Assembly (NCBI GenBank): GCA_945868305.1
Contig: CAMBKU010000022.1
Span: 1-38,396 of the forward strand
DNA: 38,396 nucleotides
Direction of reading: 5' to 3'
Origin: an uncultured Lachnospiraceae bacterium
Lineage (GTDB): Bacteria > Bacillota > Clostridia > Lachnospirales > Lachnospiraceae
Below, one piece after another: positions 7,231 through 16,677 of the stretch. Below the pieces are notes generated by a model. It was given only the letters and a program-made list of their open reading frames with translations. It did not search any database and was not told the DNA's origin. Positions within the stretch are counted from its first letter, which is position 1. Every line of letters starts with the position of its first letter. The position numbers and the translations under genes are program-made.

Positions 7231-8503
7231 CTACAGCATTGAGACAAAATGTATCCAGTCAGGATGGAAACCAAAGAAAGGTGAACCTCGTGTGCTTCCG
7301 ATTTATCAGAGCACAACGTTTAAATATGATACCAGTGATCAGATGGGGCGTTTGTTTGATTTGGAAGATGAAGGATATTTTTATACAAGACTACAGAATC
7401 CGACAAATGATGCAGTGGCTGAAAAAATTGCAGAATTGGAGGGCGGCGTGGCAGCAATGCTTACCTCATCCGGTCAGGCAGCAAATTATTATGCCATCTT
7501 TAATATCTGTGAAGCGGGTGATCATATTGTCGTCTCAAATTCCGTTTACGGAGGTACCTTTAATCTATACGGAACGACGTTAAAAAAGCAGGGTATTGAC
7601 TGTACATTTGTAAATCCGGATGATTCCTATGAGGAATTGTGCAAGGCATTTCAGCCAAATACGAAGGCGGTTTTTGCAGAAACTATTTCCAATCCGCTAC
7701 TGGTCGTTTTGGATATTGAGAAATTTGCACGTCTTGCCCATGAGCACGGAGTGCCGCTTATTGTAGATAATACCTTTGCAACACCTATCAATTGCAGACC
7801 TTTTGAATGGGGAGCAGATATTGTTACCCACTCTACAACGAAATATATGGATGGACACGCAATGTCTGTTGGCGGATGTATTGTTGACAGCGGAAATTTT
7901 GACTGGATGGCACACAAGGATAAATTTCCGGGACTTACCACACCGGATGATTCCTATCATGGCATTGTTTATGCGGAAAAGTTCGGGAAAAAAGCTTACA
8001 TAACCAAAGCTACAGTTCAGCTTATGCGTGATTTGGGGTCCATTCCTTCCCCGATGAATGCATTTCTTTTGAATATTGGTCTGGAAACATTGCATTTAAG
8101 AGTGCCAAGACATTGCGAAAATGCAAAAAAAGTAGCGGAATTTTTAAACGCGCATGAAAAGGTGGCCTGGGTTAATTTTGCAGGTTTAAAAGATAATAAG
8201 TATCACGAATTAGCAGAAAAATATATGCCAAATGGTACCTGTGGGGTAATTTCTTTTGGATTAAAGGGTGGCAGAGATGTGGCAATTAGCTTTATGGATC
8301 ATTTGAAGCTGGCAGCTATTGTAACCCATGTGGCAGATGCAAGAACCTGTGTCTTAAATCCTGCAAGCCATACACATCGTCAGATGACAGATGAACAATT
8401 AAAAGAAGCAGGAATTGCACCGGATTTGATTCGGTTTTCAGTGGGAATTGAAAATGCAGATGACATCATTGAAGATTTAAAGCAGGCGTTGGAAACTGTA
8501 TAA
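7220..8503 (+). CDS. metY: O-acetylhomoserine sulfhydrylase (MetY type, PLP)
   Basis: A cystathionine gamma-synthase-family PLP enzyme. The length (427 residues) and the motifs QSTTFKYDTSD, YTRLQNPTNDA and SSGQAANYYAIFN fit O-acetylhomoserine aminocarboxypropyltransferase, which makes homocysteine from O-acetylhomoserine and sulfide. The PLP lysine is Lys208 in HSTTKYMDGH. VDNTFATP near 180 carries the PLP-ring Asp. RVPRHCENA and the late SVGIEN stretch carry the substrate-carboxylate Arg region. The ATG overlaps the end of the CFI-box gene by 11 bp and is preceded by AAAGGAG. Methionine gamma-lyase is an alternative within the same fold, but the extra length and the MetY-like loops favour the sulfhydrylase. 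No sulfur-responsive riboswitch is visible upstream. It is cytosolic. Confidence 0.92.
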   Translation: MSDSYSIETKCIQSGWKPKKGEPRVLPIYQSTTFKYDTSDQMGRLFDLEDEGYFYTRLQNPTNDAVAEKIAELEGGVAAMLTSSGQAANYYAIFNICEAGDHIVVSNSVYGGTFNLYGTTLKKQGIDCTFVNPDDSYEELCKAFQPNTKAVFAETISNPLLVVLDIEKFARLAHEHGVPLIVDNTFATPINCRPFEWGADIVTHSTTKYMDGHAMSVGGCIVDSGNFDWMAHKDKFPGLTTPDDSYHGIVYAEKFGKKAYITKATVQLMRDLGSIPSPMNAFLLNIGLETLHLRVPRHCENAKKVAEFLNAHEKVAWVNFAGLKDNKYHELAEKYMPNGTCGVISFGLKGGRDVAISFMDHLKLAAIVTHVADARTCVLNPASHTHRQMTDEQLKEAGIAPDLIRFSVGIENADDIIEDLKQALETV

Positions 8504-8515
8504 CAATATTATAAT
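8489..8515 (+). promoter_or_regulatory. Weak candidate promoter for glgA
   Basis: TTGGAA at 8489-8494 and a perfect TATAAT at 8510-8515, but the spacer is only 15 bases. It overlaps the end of the sulfhydrylase gene. The TATAAT may be fortuitous. Confidence 0.35.
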
Positions 8516-8534
8516 GTTCGAGGGGGAACGTTCT

Positions 8535-9986
8535 ATGAAGAAAATATTATTTGCAGCATCAGAGTGTGTGCCGTTTATTAAGACAGGTGGTCTGGCAGAT
8601 GTTTGTGGGGCATTGCCGAAGACGTTTGACAAAAAAGAGTGGGATATTCGGGTGGTTATCCCGAATTATACTTGTATTCCATGGGAGTTCCGCAGTAAAT
8701 TTTCTTATGTGACGCATTTTTACATGGGCTGTGGGTCTTATATTCAGGATAAGTATGTAGGTGTTTTACAGTATCAAATGGACGGGATTACCTATTATTT
8801 TATCGACAATGAGGAGTATTTTAACTGCTTTGCGCCGTATGGTGATATACGTTATGATATTGAAAAATTCTGTTTCTTTGACAAAGCGGTACTATCTATG
8901 CTACCGCTTATTGGATTCCAGCCGAATATCATTCATTGCCATGATTGGCAGTCGGGTTTGATTCCTGTTTTCTTGAAGAATGAATTTATGGGAGATCCTT
9001 TTTTCTGGGGAATCAAGTCTATTATGACGATTCACAATTTGAAATTTCAGGGTGTGTGGGATGTAAAGACAATGCAGGGCTGCACAGGCTTTCCAAAAGA
9101 GCTTTTTACACCGGATAAACTGGAGTATAAAAAAGACGGAAACATGTTAAAAGGCGGTCTGGTCTATGCAGATTATATTACAACGGTGAGTGATTCTTAT
9201 GCGTATGAAATCCAGTCTCCGGAATACGGGGAAGGGTTAAATGGGCTGCTTTATGCAAGACGATTGGATATGCAGGGTATTGTAAATGGAATTGACTATG
9301 ATGTTTATAATCCACGCACGGATTCAAAACTTTATGTCAATTATGATGCATCTGATTTTCGTAAGAAAAAGTGGCAGAACAAGACAAAACTTCAGCAGGA
9401 TCTTGGACTTGCGGTAGACAAAAAGAAGTATATGATTGGGCTTATTTCCCGTCTGACAGATCAGAAAGGGCTGGATTTGATTCGTTATGTTATGGATCGG
9501 GTTACCGATGAATATACGCAGTTTGTCATCATCGGAACCGGAGATTCGCAATATGAAAACATGTTCCGTTCCTATGCATGGAAATATGGAGACAGGATAT
9601 CCGCTAATATTTGTTATTCCGATGATTTGGCGCATAAATTGTATGCGGCAGCAGATGCCTTCCTGATGCCGTCCAGATTTGAGCCTTGTGGATTAACACA
9701 GCTTATTTCTTTCCGTTATGGAACGGTGCCGATTGTTCGCGAGACCGGTGGTCTAAAAGATACGGTGAGAGCTTACAATGAATATGAAAATACGGGAGAC
9801 GGTTTTTCTTTCAGCAATTACAATGGAGAGGAAATGTTAAATATCATCAATTATTCCAAACACATTTATTTTGACCGGAAAAAGCAGTGGAATCAGATGG
9901 TTGACAGAGGAATGGCAAATGACTATTCCTGGAATCGTTCCAGAGGGCGTTACGAAGAAATTTATGATTATCTGATTAACCGATAG
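8535..9986 (+). CDS. glgA: Glycogen synthase (ADP-glucose type, GT5)
   Basis: It transfers glucose from ADP-glucose to the growing alpha-1,4-glucan, making glycogen in the cytosol. The product has 483 residues. The GT5 signature KTGGLADV lies at 16-23, TIHNLKFQG in the N-terminal Rossmann half, and the catalytic C-terminal motif FEPCGL around Glu383, followed by RETGGLKDTV. The ATG at 8535 is preferred over an in-frame ATG at 8514: it gives the classic MKKILFAASE start and has GAGGGGG 8-9 bases upstream, whereas 8514 has no ribosome site. None of glgB, glgC, glgD or glgP is adjacent. The gene ends before a large palindromic terminator and is 31 bp behind metY, so it may be part of that unit or have its own weak promoter. 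Confidence 0.95.
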   Translation: MKKILFAASECVPFIKTGGLADVCGALPKTFDKKEWDIRVVIPNYTCIPWEFRSKFSYVTHFYMGCGSYIQDKYVGVLQYQMDGITYYFIDNEEYFNCFAPYGDIRYDIEKFCFFDKAVLSMLPLIGFQPNIIHCHDWQSGLIPVFLKNEFMGDPFFWGIKSIMTIHNLKFQGVWDVKTMQGCTGFPKELFTPDKLEYKKDGNMLKGGLVYADYITTVSDSYAYEIQSPEYGEGLNGLLYARRLDMQGIVNGIDYDVYNPRTDSKLYVNYDASDFRKKKWQNKTKLQQDLGLAVDKKKYMIGLISRLTDQKGLDLIRYVMDRVTDEYTQFVIIGTGDSQYENMFRSYAWKYGDRISANICYSDDLAHKLYAAADAFLMPSRFEPCGLTQLISFRYGTVPIVRETGGLKDTVRAYNEYENTGDGFSFSNYNGEEMLNIINYSKHIYFDRKKQWNQMVDRGMANDYSWNRSRGRYEEIYDYLINR

Positions 9987-10022
9987 GTTTCGTATAATTC
10001 CGTGGAAAATGGAAAAGGATAT

Positions 10023-10060
10023 AAAGAAGGGATGCATGTTAACATGCATCCCTTCTTTTT
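10023..10060 (+). terminator. Perfect 36-bp palindrome, terminator of glgA
   Basis: Bases 10023-10040 and 10041-10058 are exact reverse complements with no spacer, so RNA would form a stem of about 16 bp with a 4-base loop, followed by T-rich sequence (TTTTTGCTTTTTC). It separates glgA from the protease gene. No strong promoter is visible between it and the next ATG. Confidence 0.9.
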
Positions 10061-10096
10061 GCTTTTTCTTTCAAAACAAGAGACAGGAGGAATTAT

Positions 10097-10846
10097 ATGA
10101 ACAGTGACATGAATAAGGAAAAACAGGATACACCAAAGCAAAACGAGGAAAAGAGGGAAAACGAAAAGGCGACGGACGATAAAATAAAAGAGAGCGGACA
10201 GATTGAACTTACGAATAATACAAAAGATCACATTCTTTATTTGCTTTCGATTATTGGAGAAATTGAAGGACATGAATGTCTGGCTTCCACGTCGAAGACT
10301 ACAAAATATGAGCATGTACTTCCAAAACTTGCGGAAATTGAGGATTCCAAAAGAATTGAGGGCGTCCTTATTATTTTAAATACAGTGGGTGGGGATGTGG
10401 AATCTGGTCTTGCGATTGCAGAGATGATTGCATCCTTAAGTAAGCCTACGGTTTCTCTGGTGCTCGGAGGAAGTCATTCTATTGGTGTGCCGCTTGCAGT
10501 ATCTACAGATTATTCTTTTATTGTACCTTCCGGAACCATGGTTATTCATCCGGTGCGCATGAGCGGAACAGTTATCGGTGCCCAGCCTACCTATGACTAT
10601 TTTAAGCAGATGCAGGATCGGATTTTACATTTCATAGCATCTCACAGTCAGGCCAAAGAAGGACGTCTGGAGGAAATGATGATGAATACCGGTATGCTTA
10701 CCAAAGATCTGGGGACAATTCTTGTCGGAGAAAAAGCTGTGCAGGAAGGATTGATTAATGAAGTTGGAGGAATAAAGGAGGCATTTTTGAAGCTACATCA
10801 GTTGATTGATGAGAAGAAAAAGGAAGAAAAAACAGGGAAAAAATAA
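10097..10846 (+). CDS. ClpP-like serine protease, TepA/YmfB type
   Basis: A member of the ClpP/crotonase-like fold, closest by context and length (249 residues) to Bacillus TepA (YmfB), a cytosolic protease named translocation-enhancing protein, which is encoded beside spoIIIE there as here. The first 35 residues are highly charged and probably disordered. The fold then shows LNTVGGDVESGLAIAEM (95-110), the oxyanion/nucleophile segment GGSHSIGVP with Ser128 as probable nucleophile, and MVIHPV with His151 in the expected place of the catalytic histidine. This pattern matches ClpP-type spacing. The ATG has AGGAGG 6 bases upstream. Expression presumably comes by read-through of the glgA terminator or from a weak promoter. 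The C-terminus is Lys-rich. Confidence 0.88.
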   Translation: MNSDMNKEKQDTPKQNEEKRENEKATDDKIKESGQIELTNNTKDHILYLLSIIGEIEGHECLASTSKTTKYEHVLPKLAEIEDSKRIEGVLIILNTVGGDVESGLAIAEMIASLSKPTVSLVLGGSHSIGVPLAVSTDYSFIVPSGTMVIHPVRMSGTVIGAQPTYDYFKQMQDRILHFIASHSQAKEGRLEEMMMNTGMLTKDLGTILVGEKAVQEGLINEVGGIKEAFLKLHQLIDEKKKEEKTGKK

Positions 10847-10869
10847 AAAAGATTTAAGAAAAGGAGCTA

Positions 10870-10898
10870 ATGACAAATTCCCGGAAATATGCTAAGAT
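10870..10898 (+). promoter_or_regulatory. Candidate promoter for uppP-ftsK
   Basis: ATGACA at 10870-10875, a 17-base spacer and TAAGAT at 10893-10898, with an extended-minus-10 TG two bases before it. It lies in the 129-bp gap ahead of uppP. Confidence 0.5.
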
Positions 10899-10975
10899 AA
10901 TTTAATATGGAGAAAAACTTGCTTGTATTCAGATAGAGGAAAGATATAAAGTACGGATAAGAGGAGGCTTAAATT

Positions 10976-11851
10976 ATGTCGTTATTACAATCCATATTGA
11001 TGGGAGTAATCCAGGGAGTGACGGAATTTCTTCCGGTCAGCAGTTCTGGACATCTTGCAATATTCAAAGCATTATTTCATATAGAGGAACCGGGACTTTT
11101 GTTTGATGTGCTGCTTCATGTAGGAACTCTGATTGCAGTATTTATTGTTTATTTCCGTGATATTTGGAAAATGATTGTGGAGTTTTTCCTTTTGCTTAGA
11201 GACTTTTTTTGTAATGTAGGGATTTTCTTTAAAAATCACTTCGGACATGGAGACCAAAAGTATAGACGTCTTGTTTCCAATGGCTACCGGAAGATGGATT
11301 TGTTAATCATTGTTGCAACGATTCCTACGGGTATCATAGGTATCGTAAATTCTGATTTTGTGGAGATGGCTTCCGAGCTTCTTATTGTACCGGGAATTTG
11401 CCTGATTCTTACGGGAATTTTGCTTCTTGTGGCAGAGCATACAAGAGGTGGAAGTAAGACACCGAAGAATATCAGCTATTCTAATGCATTTATTGTAGGT
11501 ATCTGTCAGGGGATTGCGACACTTCCCGGACTGTCCCGGTCTGGCACTACCATTACGGCCTGCCTGGTCAGCGGATTCAACAGGAAATTTGCGGTGAAGT
11601 TTTCCTTTATTTTATCCATACCGGCTATATTAGGTTCGCTGGTATTTGAGTTAAAGGATGTGGAGCTGGCCATGGTTACGTCTGCTGATATGCTAAATTA
11701 TATTGTAGGCATGGTGGTTGCAGGGGTTGTTGGCTTTATTTGCATTAAGATGATGCTTTTGGTTGTCAGAGAGAAAAAATTTGTCGGATTTGCAATTTAT
11801 TGCTTTATCATAGGGGCAATCTCTATTGGGACATATTTTTATATGGCATAG
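10976..11851 (+). CDS. uppP: Undecaprenyl-diphosphatase (BacA type)
   Basis: An integral membrane phosphatase that recycles undecaprenyl diphosphate to the monophosphate carrier for peptidoglycan and other surface polymers. High activity gives bacitracin resistance in many species. The 291-residue product has the two family signatures: GVTEFLPVSSSGH at 14-26, with its catalytic Glu/Ser/His, and PGLSRSGTT at about 184-192, with the Arg needed for activity. There are about eight hydrophobic segments between and after them. The insert around residues 75-105 (a charged cytoplasmic loop) is typical of Firmicute members. The ATG follows AAGAGGAGG. A promoter lies about 80 bp upstream. ftsK follows after 43 bp, a natural partner for cell-envelope and division functions. 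Confidence 0.97.
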   Translation: MSLLQSILMGVIQGVTEFLPVSSSGHLAIFKALFHIEEPGLLFDVLLHVGTLIAVFIVYFRDIWKMIVEFFLLLRDFFCNVGIFFKNHFGHGDQKYRRLVSNGYRKMDLLIIVATIPTGIIGIVNSDFVEMASELLIVPGICLILTGILLLVAEHTRGGSKTPKNISYSNAFIVGICQGIATLPGLSRSGTTITACLVSGFNRKFAVKFSFILSIPAILGSLVFELKDVELAMVTSADMLNYIVGMVVAGVVGFICIKMMLLVVREKKFVGFAIYCFIIGAISIGTYFYMA

Positions 11852-11894
11852 AGAATGAAAAGTTTTAGGAAGTAATTGGAGGCAGATGTGAGAT

Positions 11895-14552
11895 ATGGCA
11901 TCGGGGACTAGAAAAAAAACAACAAAACGAAAGAACACAAAGCGGAAAAGTAAAAAACAGCAGGCGGAATTCCGGAATGAGGTGATTTTATGGATTACAC
12001 TGGCTGTTTCCATTATCCTGTTTGTGAGCAATCTGGGATTTGGAGGAGTAGTTGGCGGAAAAATCAGTGATTTTTTCTTTGGTGTGTTTGGACTGCTGGC
12101 TTATGTATTCCCGATATGTCTTTTTGTGGGAACGGCGTTTCTTATTTCTAATAAGCGAAATCAGATTGCAGGCATCAAATTCTTTTCCGGAATTTTGCTT
12201 GCTGTCTTTTTGTGCCTTTTTTTCCAATTGGTTCTGGATAAGGAGGATGTATATTCCGCAGCAGCGGCTTTTTCTTATGGAAAGGCGCATAAATCGGGCG
12301 GCGGTTTTGTCGGAGGAGCGTTAGAGGCGTTATTCTGTCCGAATTTTGGAGTAATCTGTACCTATGTGATTGATGTTGTAGTGTTGATCATTTGTTTTGT
12401 ACTGCTGACGGAAAAATCATTGCTTTCTCCGGTAAAAAGGAGTGGGCAGGTTCTTTATGACAATGCTAAAGAGGACGCTGCAAGACGCAGGGAAATTCAT
12501 GAGAGAAGACGGGAAGAAGAACGTGGACGTAAAGAGGAACGAAAAGAACAGCAGCGTGAAGAAAAAGCACGCCGGATGGATAAAAAGGCGGTGGGTGTTG
12601 CTGTAGACACCAGGGTTCTTCCGAGAAAGACGGCAGAAGGGGCTGCTTCAGATGAGATAAATGAAATAAAAATGGAAAATTATCCGGACCTGCCGGAGAT
12701 AAAAAGCGAAAGCCATATTCCGCTGGTCTCCGGTCAGAACGCCGGTGGTGACAATATGGAAGAATTGCTTTTTAGGGCAGAGGCGGATGTAAAGGAAACG
12801 GAAACAGAAACAGCATTTCCGGAAGAAGATGTGTTTGCCAACATGACAATTTCCTATGAAGAACCGCCGGAACCGGAATCATTTACAGATGAGATAAGAC
12901 CTGAATTTGCAGATACCTTTACATATGAAGAACCTCTTGGAGAACCAGAAAATGCTGTGCCGGAAGAAACGGTACATGAAAGAAATTCAGGAAAGAATCC
13001 CAAACAGTCTGTGGCGGAAATTAATGAAAATATTGAACAAATTGAACATGAGATACAGGCAAAACCGATTGAGAAAAAATATGTTTTTCCACCGGTCAAT
13101 CTGTTGAAATATGGTGATAAGAATGCCACTGGAGATTCCAAATCTTATTTGCAGGAAACAGCGATGAAATTGCAGCAGACACTGAAAAATTTTGGTGTCA
13201 ATGTGACAATTACAAATGTAAGCTGTGGTCCGACTGTTACTCGCTATGAACTGCAGCCGGAAATGGGTGTAAAAGTCAGTAAAATCGTGAATCTGGCGGA
13301 TGATATTAAATTGAATCTGGCTGCGGCAGATATTCGAATCGAGGCTCCGATTCCGGGAAAAGCAGCCATCGGAATTGAGGTTCCGAATAAAAACAGTGTT
13401 CCGGTTATGTTTAGGGAACTGATTGAGTCAAAAGAATTTAAAGAAAATCAGTCGGCCATTGCTTTTGCAGCAGGCAAAGATATTGGTGGAAAGGTAATCG
13501 TAACAGATATTGCAAAAATGCCGCATCTTTTGATTGCAGGTGCTACGGGTTCCGGTAAGTCGGTTTGTATCAATACAATTATTATGAGTATTCTGTATAA
13601 GGCACACCCGGATGATGTGAAATTAATCATGATTGATCCTAAGGTTGTGGAATTAAGTGTATATAACGGGATACCCCATCTTCTGATTCCGGTGGTGACA
13701 GATCCGAAAAAGGCAGCGGGCGCACTGCATTGGGCGGTGACGGAAATGACAGACCGTTATCAGAAATTTGCGCAGTATAATGTGCGTGACATCAAAGGTT
13801 ACAATAAAAAGGTAGAGGGCATTGCAGATATTGAGGATGAAAATAAACCGCAGAAAATGCCGCAGATCGTGATTATTGTGGACGAGTTGGCAGATTTAAT
13901 GATGGTGGCACCCGGTGATGTAGAGGATGCTATCTGTCGTCTGGCGCAGCTTGCCAGAGCAGCAGGTATTCATCTTGTCATTGCAACGCAGCGTCCTTCT
14001 GTTAATGTTATTACAGGATTGATTAAGGCAAATATGCCTTCCCGAATTGCGTTTTCCGTGACTTCCGGGGTGGATTCCAGGACGATTTTGGATATGAACG
14101 GAGCTGAAAAGCTGCTTGGAAAGGGAGATATGCTTTTTTATCCTCAAGGGTATCCAAAACCTGTTCGTGCACAGGGAGCGTTTGTGTCGGATAAAGAGGT
14201 TTCCGATGTGGTGGCATTTTTGACTGAAAATAACGGTTCAGGTTCGTATGACAGCAGCATTGAGGAAAAGATGAATGCTGCAGGGGAAAATCCATCCGGC
14301 GTCATTGATTCCGGTATGTCCTCGGATGATAGAGACAGCTATTTTGTGGAGGCTGCGAAACTTTTGGTGGATAAAGAAAAAGGTTCTATTGGTATGTTGC
14401 AGCGTTATCTTAAGGTTGGATTTAATCGTGCCGCCCGTATTATGGATCAGTTGGAAGAAGCGGGAATCGTAGGTCCAGAGGAAGGAACTAAGCCACGTAA
14501 AGTTCTAATGAATGAGGAAGAATTGGAAAATTACATAGAAGAAAGCTTATAG
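11895..14552 (+). CDS. ftsK: DNA translocase FtsK/SpoIIIE
   Basis: A membrane-anchored hexameric ATPase that pumps chromosomal DNA through the division or sporulation septum. Of 885 residues, about 30-175 hold four hydrophobic segments. A very charged, probably extended linker follows (about 190-390), beginning with an Arg/Glu-rich helix. The motor domain has Walker A GATGSGKS at 549-556 and Walker B with Asp663-Glu664 in IVDELADL. The final 70 residues (about 815-880) are the gamma winged-helix domain that reads polar DNA motifs ([17 protein letters not shown]). The tepA neighbourhood matches that of spoIIIE in Bacillus, so it may serve both division and sporulation. The start ATG is 12 bases from GGAGG, slightly long. 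Confidence 0.97.
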   Translation: MASGTRKKTTKRKNTKRKSKKQQAEFRNEVILWITLAVSIILFVSNLGFGGVVGGKISDFFFGVFGLLAYVFPICLFVGTAFLISNKRNQIAGIKFFSGILLAVFLCLFFQLVLDKEDVYSAAAAFSYGKAHKSGGGFVGGALEALFCPNFGVICTYVIDVVVLIICFVLLTEKSLLSPVKRSGQVLYDNAKEDAARRREIHERRREEERGRKEERKEQQREEKARRMDKKAVGVAVDTRVLPRKTAEGAASDEINEIKMENYPDLPEIKSESHIPLVSGQNAGGDNMEELLFRAEADVKETETETAFPEEDVFANMTISYEEPPEPESFTDEIRPEFADTFTYEEPLGEPENAVPEETVHERNSGKNPKQSVAEINENIEQIEHEIQAKPIEKKYVFPPVNLLKYGDKNATGDSKSYLQETAMKLQQTLKNFGVNVTITNVSCGPTVTRYELQPEMGVKVSKIVNLADDIKLNLAAADIRIEAPIPGKAAIGIEVPNKNSVPVMFRELIESKEFKENQSAIAFAAGKDIGGKVIVTDIAKMPHLLIAGATGSGKSVCINTIIMSILYKAHPDDVKLIMIDPKVVELSVYNGIPHLLIPVVTDPKKAAGALHWAVTEMTDRYQKFAQYNVRDIKGYNKKVEGIADIEDENKPQKMPQIVIIVDELADLMMVAPGDVEDAICRLAQLARAAGIHLVIATQRPSVNVITGLIKANMPSRIAFSVTSGVDSRTILDMNGAEKLLGKGDMLFYPQGYPKPVRAQGAFVSDKEVSDVVAFLTENNGSGSYDSSIEEKMNAAGENPSGVIDSGMSSDDRDSYFVEAAKLLVDKEKGSIGMLQRYLKVGFNRAARIMDQLEEAGIVGPEEGTKPRKVLMNEEELENYIEESL

Positions 14553-14565
14553 GGAGGATAAACAA

Positions 14566-15411
14566 ATGGCAAAAATTATTGATGGAAAGAAAATATCAGC
14601 AGAAATCAAAGAAGAATTAAAACAGGAAGTAGCAAAATTTAAGGAGCAGGGGAAAGAAGCGGCACTGGCAGTTATTCAAGTTGGAAATGACCCGGCTTCC
14701 AGTGTATATGTCAGGAATAAAAAACGAGCTTGCGAATATATTGGAATAGGCTCTTTAAGCTATGAACTGCCAGAGGAAACATCGGAAGAAGAATTGCTGA
14801 AATTGATTGCGGATTTAAATGCAAAACAGGAAGTAAGCGGGATTTTAGTGCAGCTTCCGTTGCCGTCTCATATGGATGAAGATAAGGTTATCCGTGCCAT
14901 CGATCCGGCAAAGGATGTGGATGGCTTTCATCCACAGAATGTTGGAGCGCTTGTTATTGGGCAAAAAGGATTTGTTTCCTGTACACCTGCCGGAATCATT
15001 GAACTTTTAAAACGAAGCGGGGTAGAAATAGCGGGAAAGCATTGTGTGGTTATTGGAAGAAGCAATATCGTTGGAAAGCCAATGGCTCTTTTGATGCTTC
15101 GGGAAAATGCAACTGTTACCGTTACTCATTCCAAGACGCAGAACTTGAAGGAAATCTGTAAGCAGGCAGATATTTTAATTGTTGCCATTGGAAAGAAAGA
15201 ATTTATTACGGCAGATTATATCAAAGAGGGAGCGGCAGTAATTGACGTTGGAATTCACCGTGATGAGAATAACAAACTTTCAGGGGATGTGAAATTTGAC
15301 GAAGCAGAGCCTTTGGCTTCGGCAATTACACCGGTTCCGGGGGGAGTCGGACCAATGACAATTGCAATGCTTATGAATAATTGCGTTGAGACTATGAGAC
15401 GGGATGCTTAA
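14566..15411 (+). CDS. folD: Methylenetetrahydrofolate dehydrogenase / cyclohydrolase
   Basis: FolD oxidises 5,10-methylene-THF with NADP+ and hydrolyses the methenyl product to 10-formyl-THF, supplying one-carbon units. The 281-residue length is normal. Motifs are YVRNKKRACE near 45-54 (Tyr and the cyclohydrolase Lys), QLPLPSHMDEDKV near 97, DVDGFHPQNVG near 122, the Rossmann stretch VIGRSNIVGKPMALLM around 163-178 and the C-terminal signature PVPGGVGPMTIAML. The ATG has GGGAGG well placed and lies 13 bp behind ftsK, so the two are co-transcribed. It is cytosolic. Nothing is unusual. Confidence 0.97.
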   Translation: MAKIIDGKKISAEIKEELKQEVAKFKEQGKEAALAVIQVGNDPASSVYVRNKKRACEYIGIGSLSYELPEETSEEELLKLIADLNAKQEVSGILVQLPLPSHMDEDKVIRAIDPAKDVDGFHPQNVGALVIGQKGFVSCTPAGIIELLKRSGVEIAGKHCVVIGRSNIVGKPMALLMLRENATVTVTHSKTQNLKEICKQADILIVAIGKKEFITADYIKEGAAVIDVGIHRDENNKLSGDVKFDEAEPLASAITPVPGGVGPMTIAMLMNNCVETMRRDA

Positions 15412-15430
15412 AAAAGAGGGATGTTGAGAT

Positions 15431-16675
15431 ATGAAATGTGCAAGATGCGGAGCTGAAATTAAAAGTGGCTGTATGTATTGTTCCGTATGCGGCTACGAGG
15501 TGAGGATCGTTCCGGATTATAATGTGCTGGAAGAAGAATTACTCGCTGATATTCTGGATCAGGAAAACCATAAAAAGTATACGCAAGCTGCTGAAAGACA
15601 AAGGGGAAACCATGTCTCAGGCAATGGTGAGAGAGCAGAAAAAGAAGGACGGGCAGTAAAACAGGAAGTAAATGGGAAACACCCGGTAAAAAGTCATTCA
15701 CAGACAGAAGAAAAACATAAGAAAAAAAGCCGGCTTACCATGATTGTTGGACTTGCGTCAACAGGAGCAGTCCTTGCATGCATTGCCATGTTTGGCGTAA
15801 TGTCCTATAATAATAAACATTCTTTTACTTACCAGTTTAATCAGGGATTGGCAGCGGAAGCTTCCGGAAATTATACTGGTGCTTTGGATTATCTGGAACG
15901 GGCAAAAAAAATAGAACCAGACAATCTGGATGTCCGGTTTGAAATGGCGGATGTCTATCTTGCATTGGAGCAGGAAAATAATGCGGTTGCCATTTTAAGA
16001 GAGATTATTGAACTGGATAGTTCCAGCAAAAAAGCATATAAAGAATTGATTACACTTTACGAGGAAGAAGGAGATTATGAAGCCATTTTCTCTCTTTATG
16101 AGACGGCAGAGAGTGATGGCATTCGTTCTTTGTTTTCCGATTATCTGGTAGCAGAACCTCAATTCAGTAAAAAGTCCGGGAGTTATGAAGGAAACTTGAA
16201 AATATCTCTGACATCTGTGGATCAGGCAAACATTTATTACACATTGGATGGAACTTCTCCGGAAAAATACGGAAAGCTTTACAGCGAACCGATTGAGTTA
16301 AAGGGAGAGGGGGAGTATGAGATTCAGGCCGTCTGCGAGAATGAAAAGGGATTTTGCAGCGATGTGGTAGCAAATACCTATACGATAGCCTATACAGCAC
16401 CGGATCGCCCGACATTACTGCCGGGAAGCGGTACTTATGAAGGCGAAGGACAGATGATTACGATTCAGGTTCCAGCAGGCTGTAACGCATACTATATTTG
16501 GAACAACGGAGAAGACAGCTCTGCATGGGGAAGGAGCGAGGTCCTTTCTCATTGTACCATGTATATAGAACCGATTCCGATGGCTCCCGGAAATAATATA
16601 CTGGAAGTCTTTACCGTCAGTCCGAATGGAAAAATCAGTAAATCGGTAAAAGGAAATTATATTTACAATCAATGA
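15431..16675 (+). CDS. Zinc-ribbon, TPR and chitobiase-type-domain membrane protein
   Basis: A 414-residue multi-domain protein without an assigned function. Residues 3-20 are a zinc ribbon (CARC then CMYCSVC, one Cys more than needed). A charged linker leads to a single transmembrane segment at about 102-124, with a positive stretch before it, so the ribbon is probably cytosolic and the rest outside. Residues 135-225 form TPR-like helical pairs (NYTGALDYLERAKKIEPDN is typical). Residues 241-315 look like a chitobiase/hexosaminidase C-terminal beta domain (IYYTLDGTSP). A second beta-sandwich repeat lies at 325-414. This arrangement suggests an envelope scaffold or sensor. It follows folD by 19 bp. 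The next gene is convergent and begins 2 bp after its stop. Confidence 0.85.
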   Translation: MKCARCGAEIKSGCMYCSVCGYEVRIVPDYNVLEEELLADILDQENHKKYTQAAERQRGNHVSGNGERAEKEGRAVKQEVNGKHPVKSHSQTEEKHKKKSRLTMIVGLASTGAVLACIAMFGVMSYNNKHSFTYQFNQGLAAEASGNYTGALDYLERAKKIEPDNLDVRFEMADVYLALEQENNAVAILREIIELDSSSKKAYKELITLYEEEGDYEAIFSLYETAESDGIRSLFSDYLVAEPQFSKKSGSYEGNLKISLTSVDQANIYYTLDGTSPEKYGKLYSEPIELKGEGEYEIQAVCENEKGFCSDVVANTYTIAYTAPDRPTLLPGSGTYEGEGQMITIQVPAGCNAYYIWNNGEDSSAWGRSEVLSHCTMYIEPIPMAPGNNILEVFTVSPNGKISKSVKGNYIYNQ

Positions 16676-16677
16676 TA

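Noticed and set aside
9993-9998. TATAAT just after glgA as a promoter for the protease gene
   Set aside because: No acceptable minus-35 at 16-18 bases, and the strong palindromic terminator lies directly downstream.
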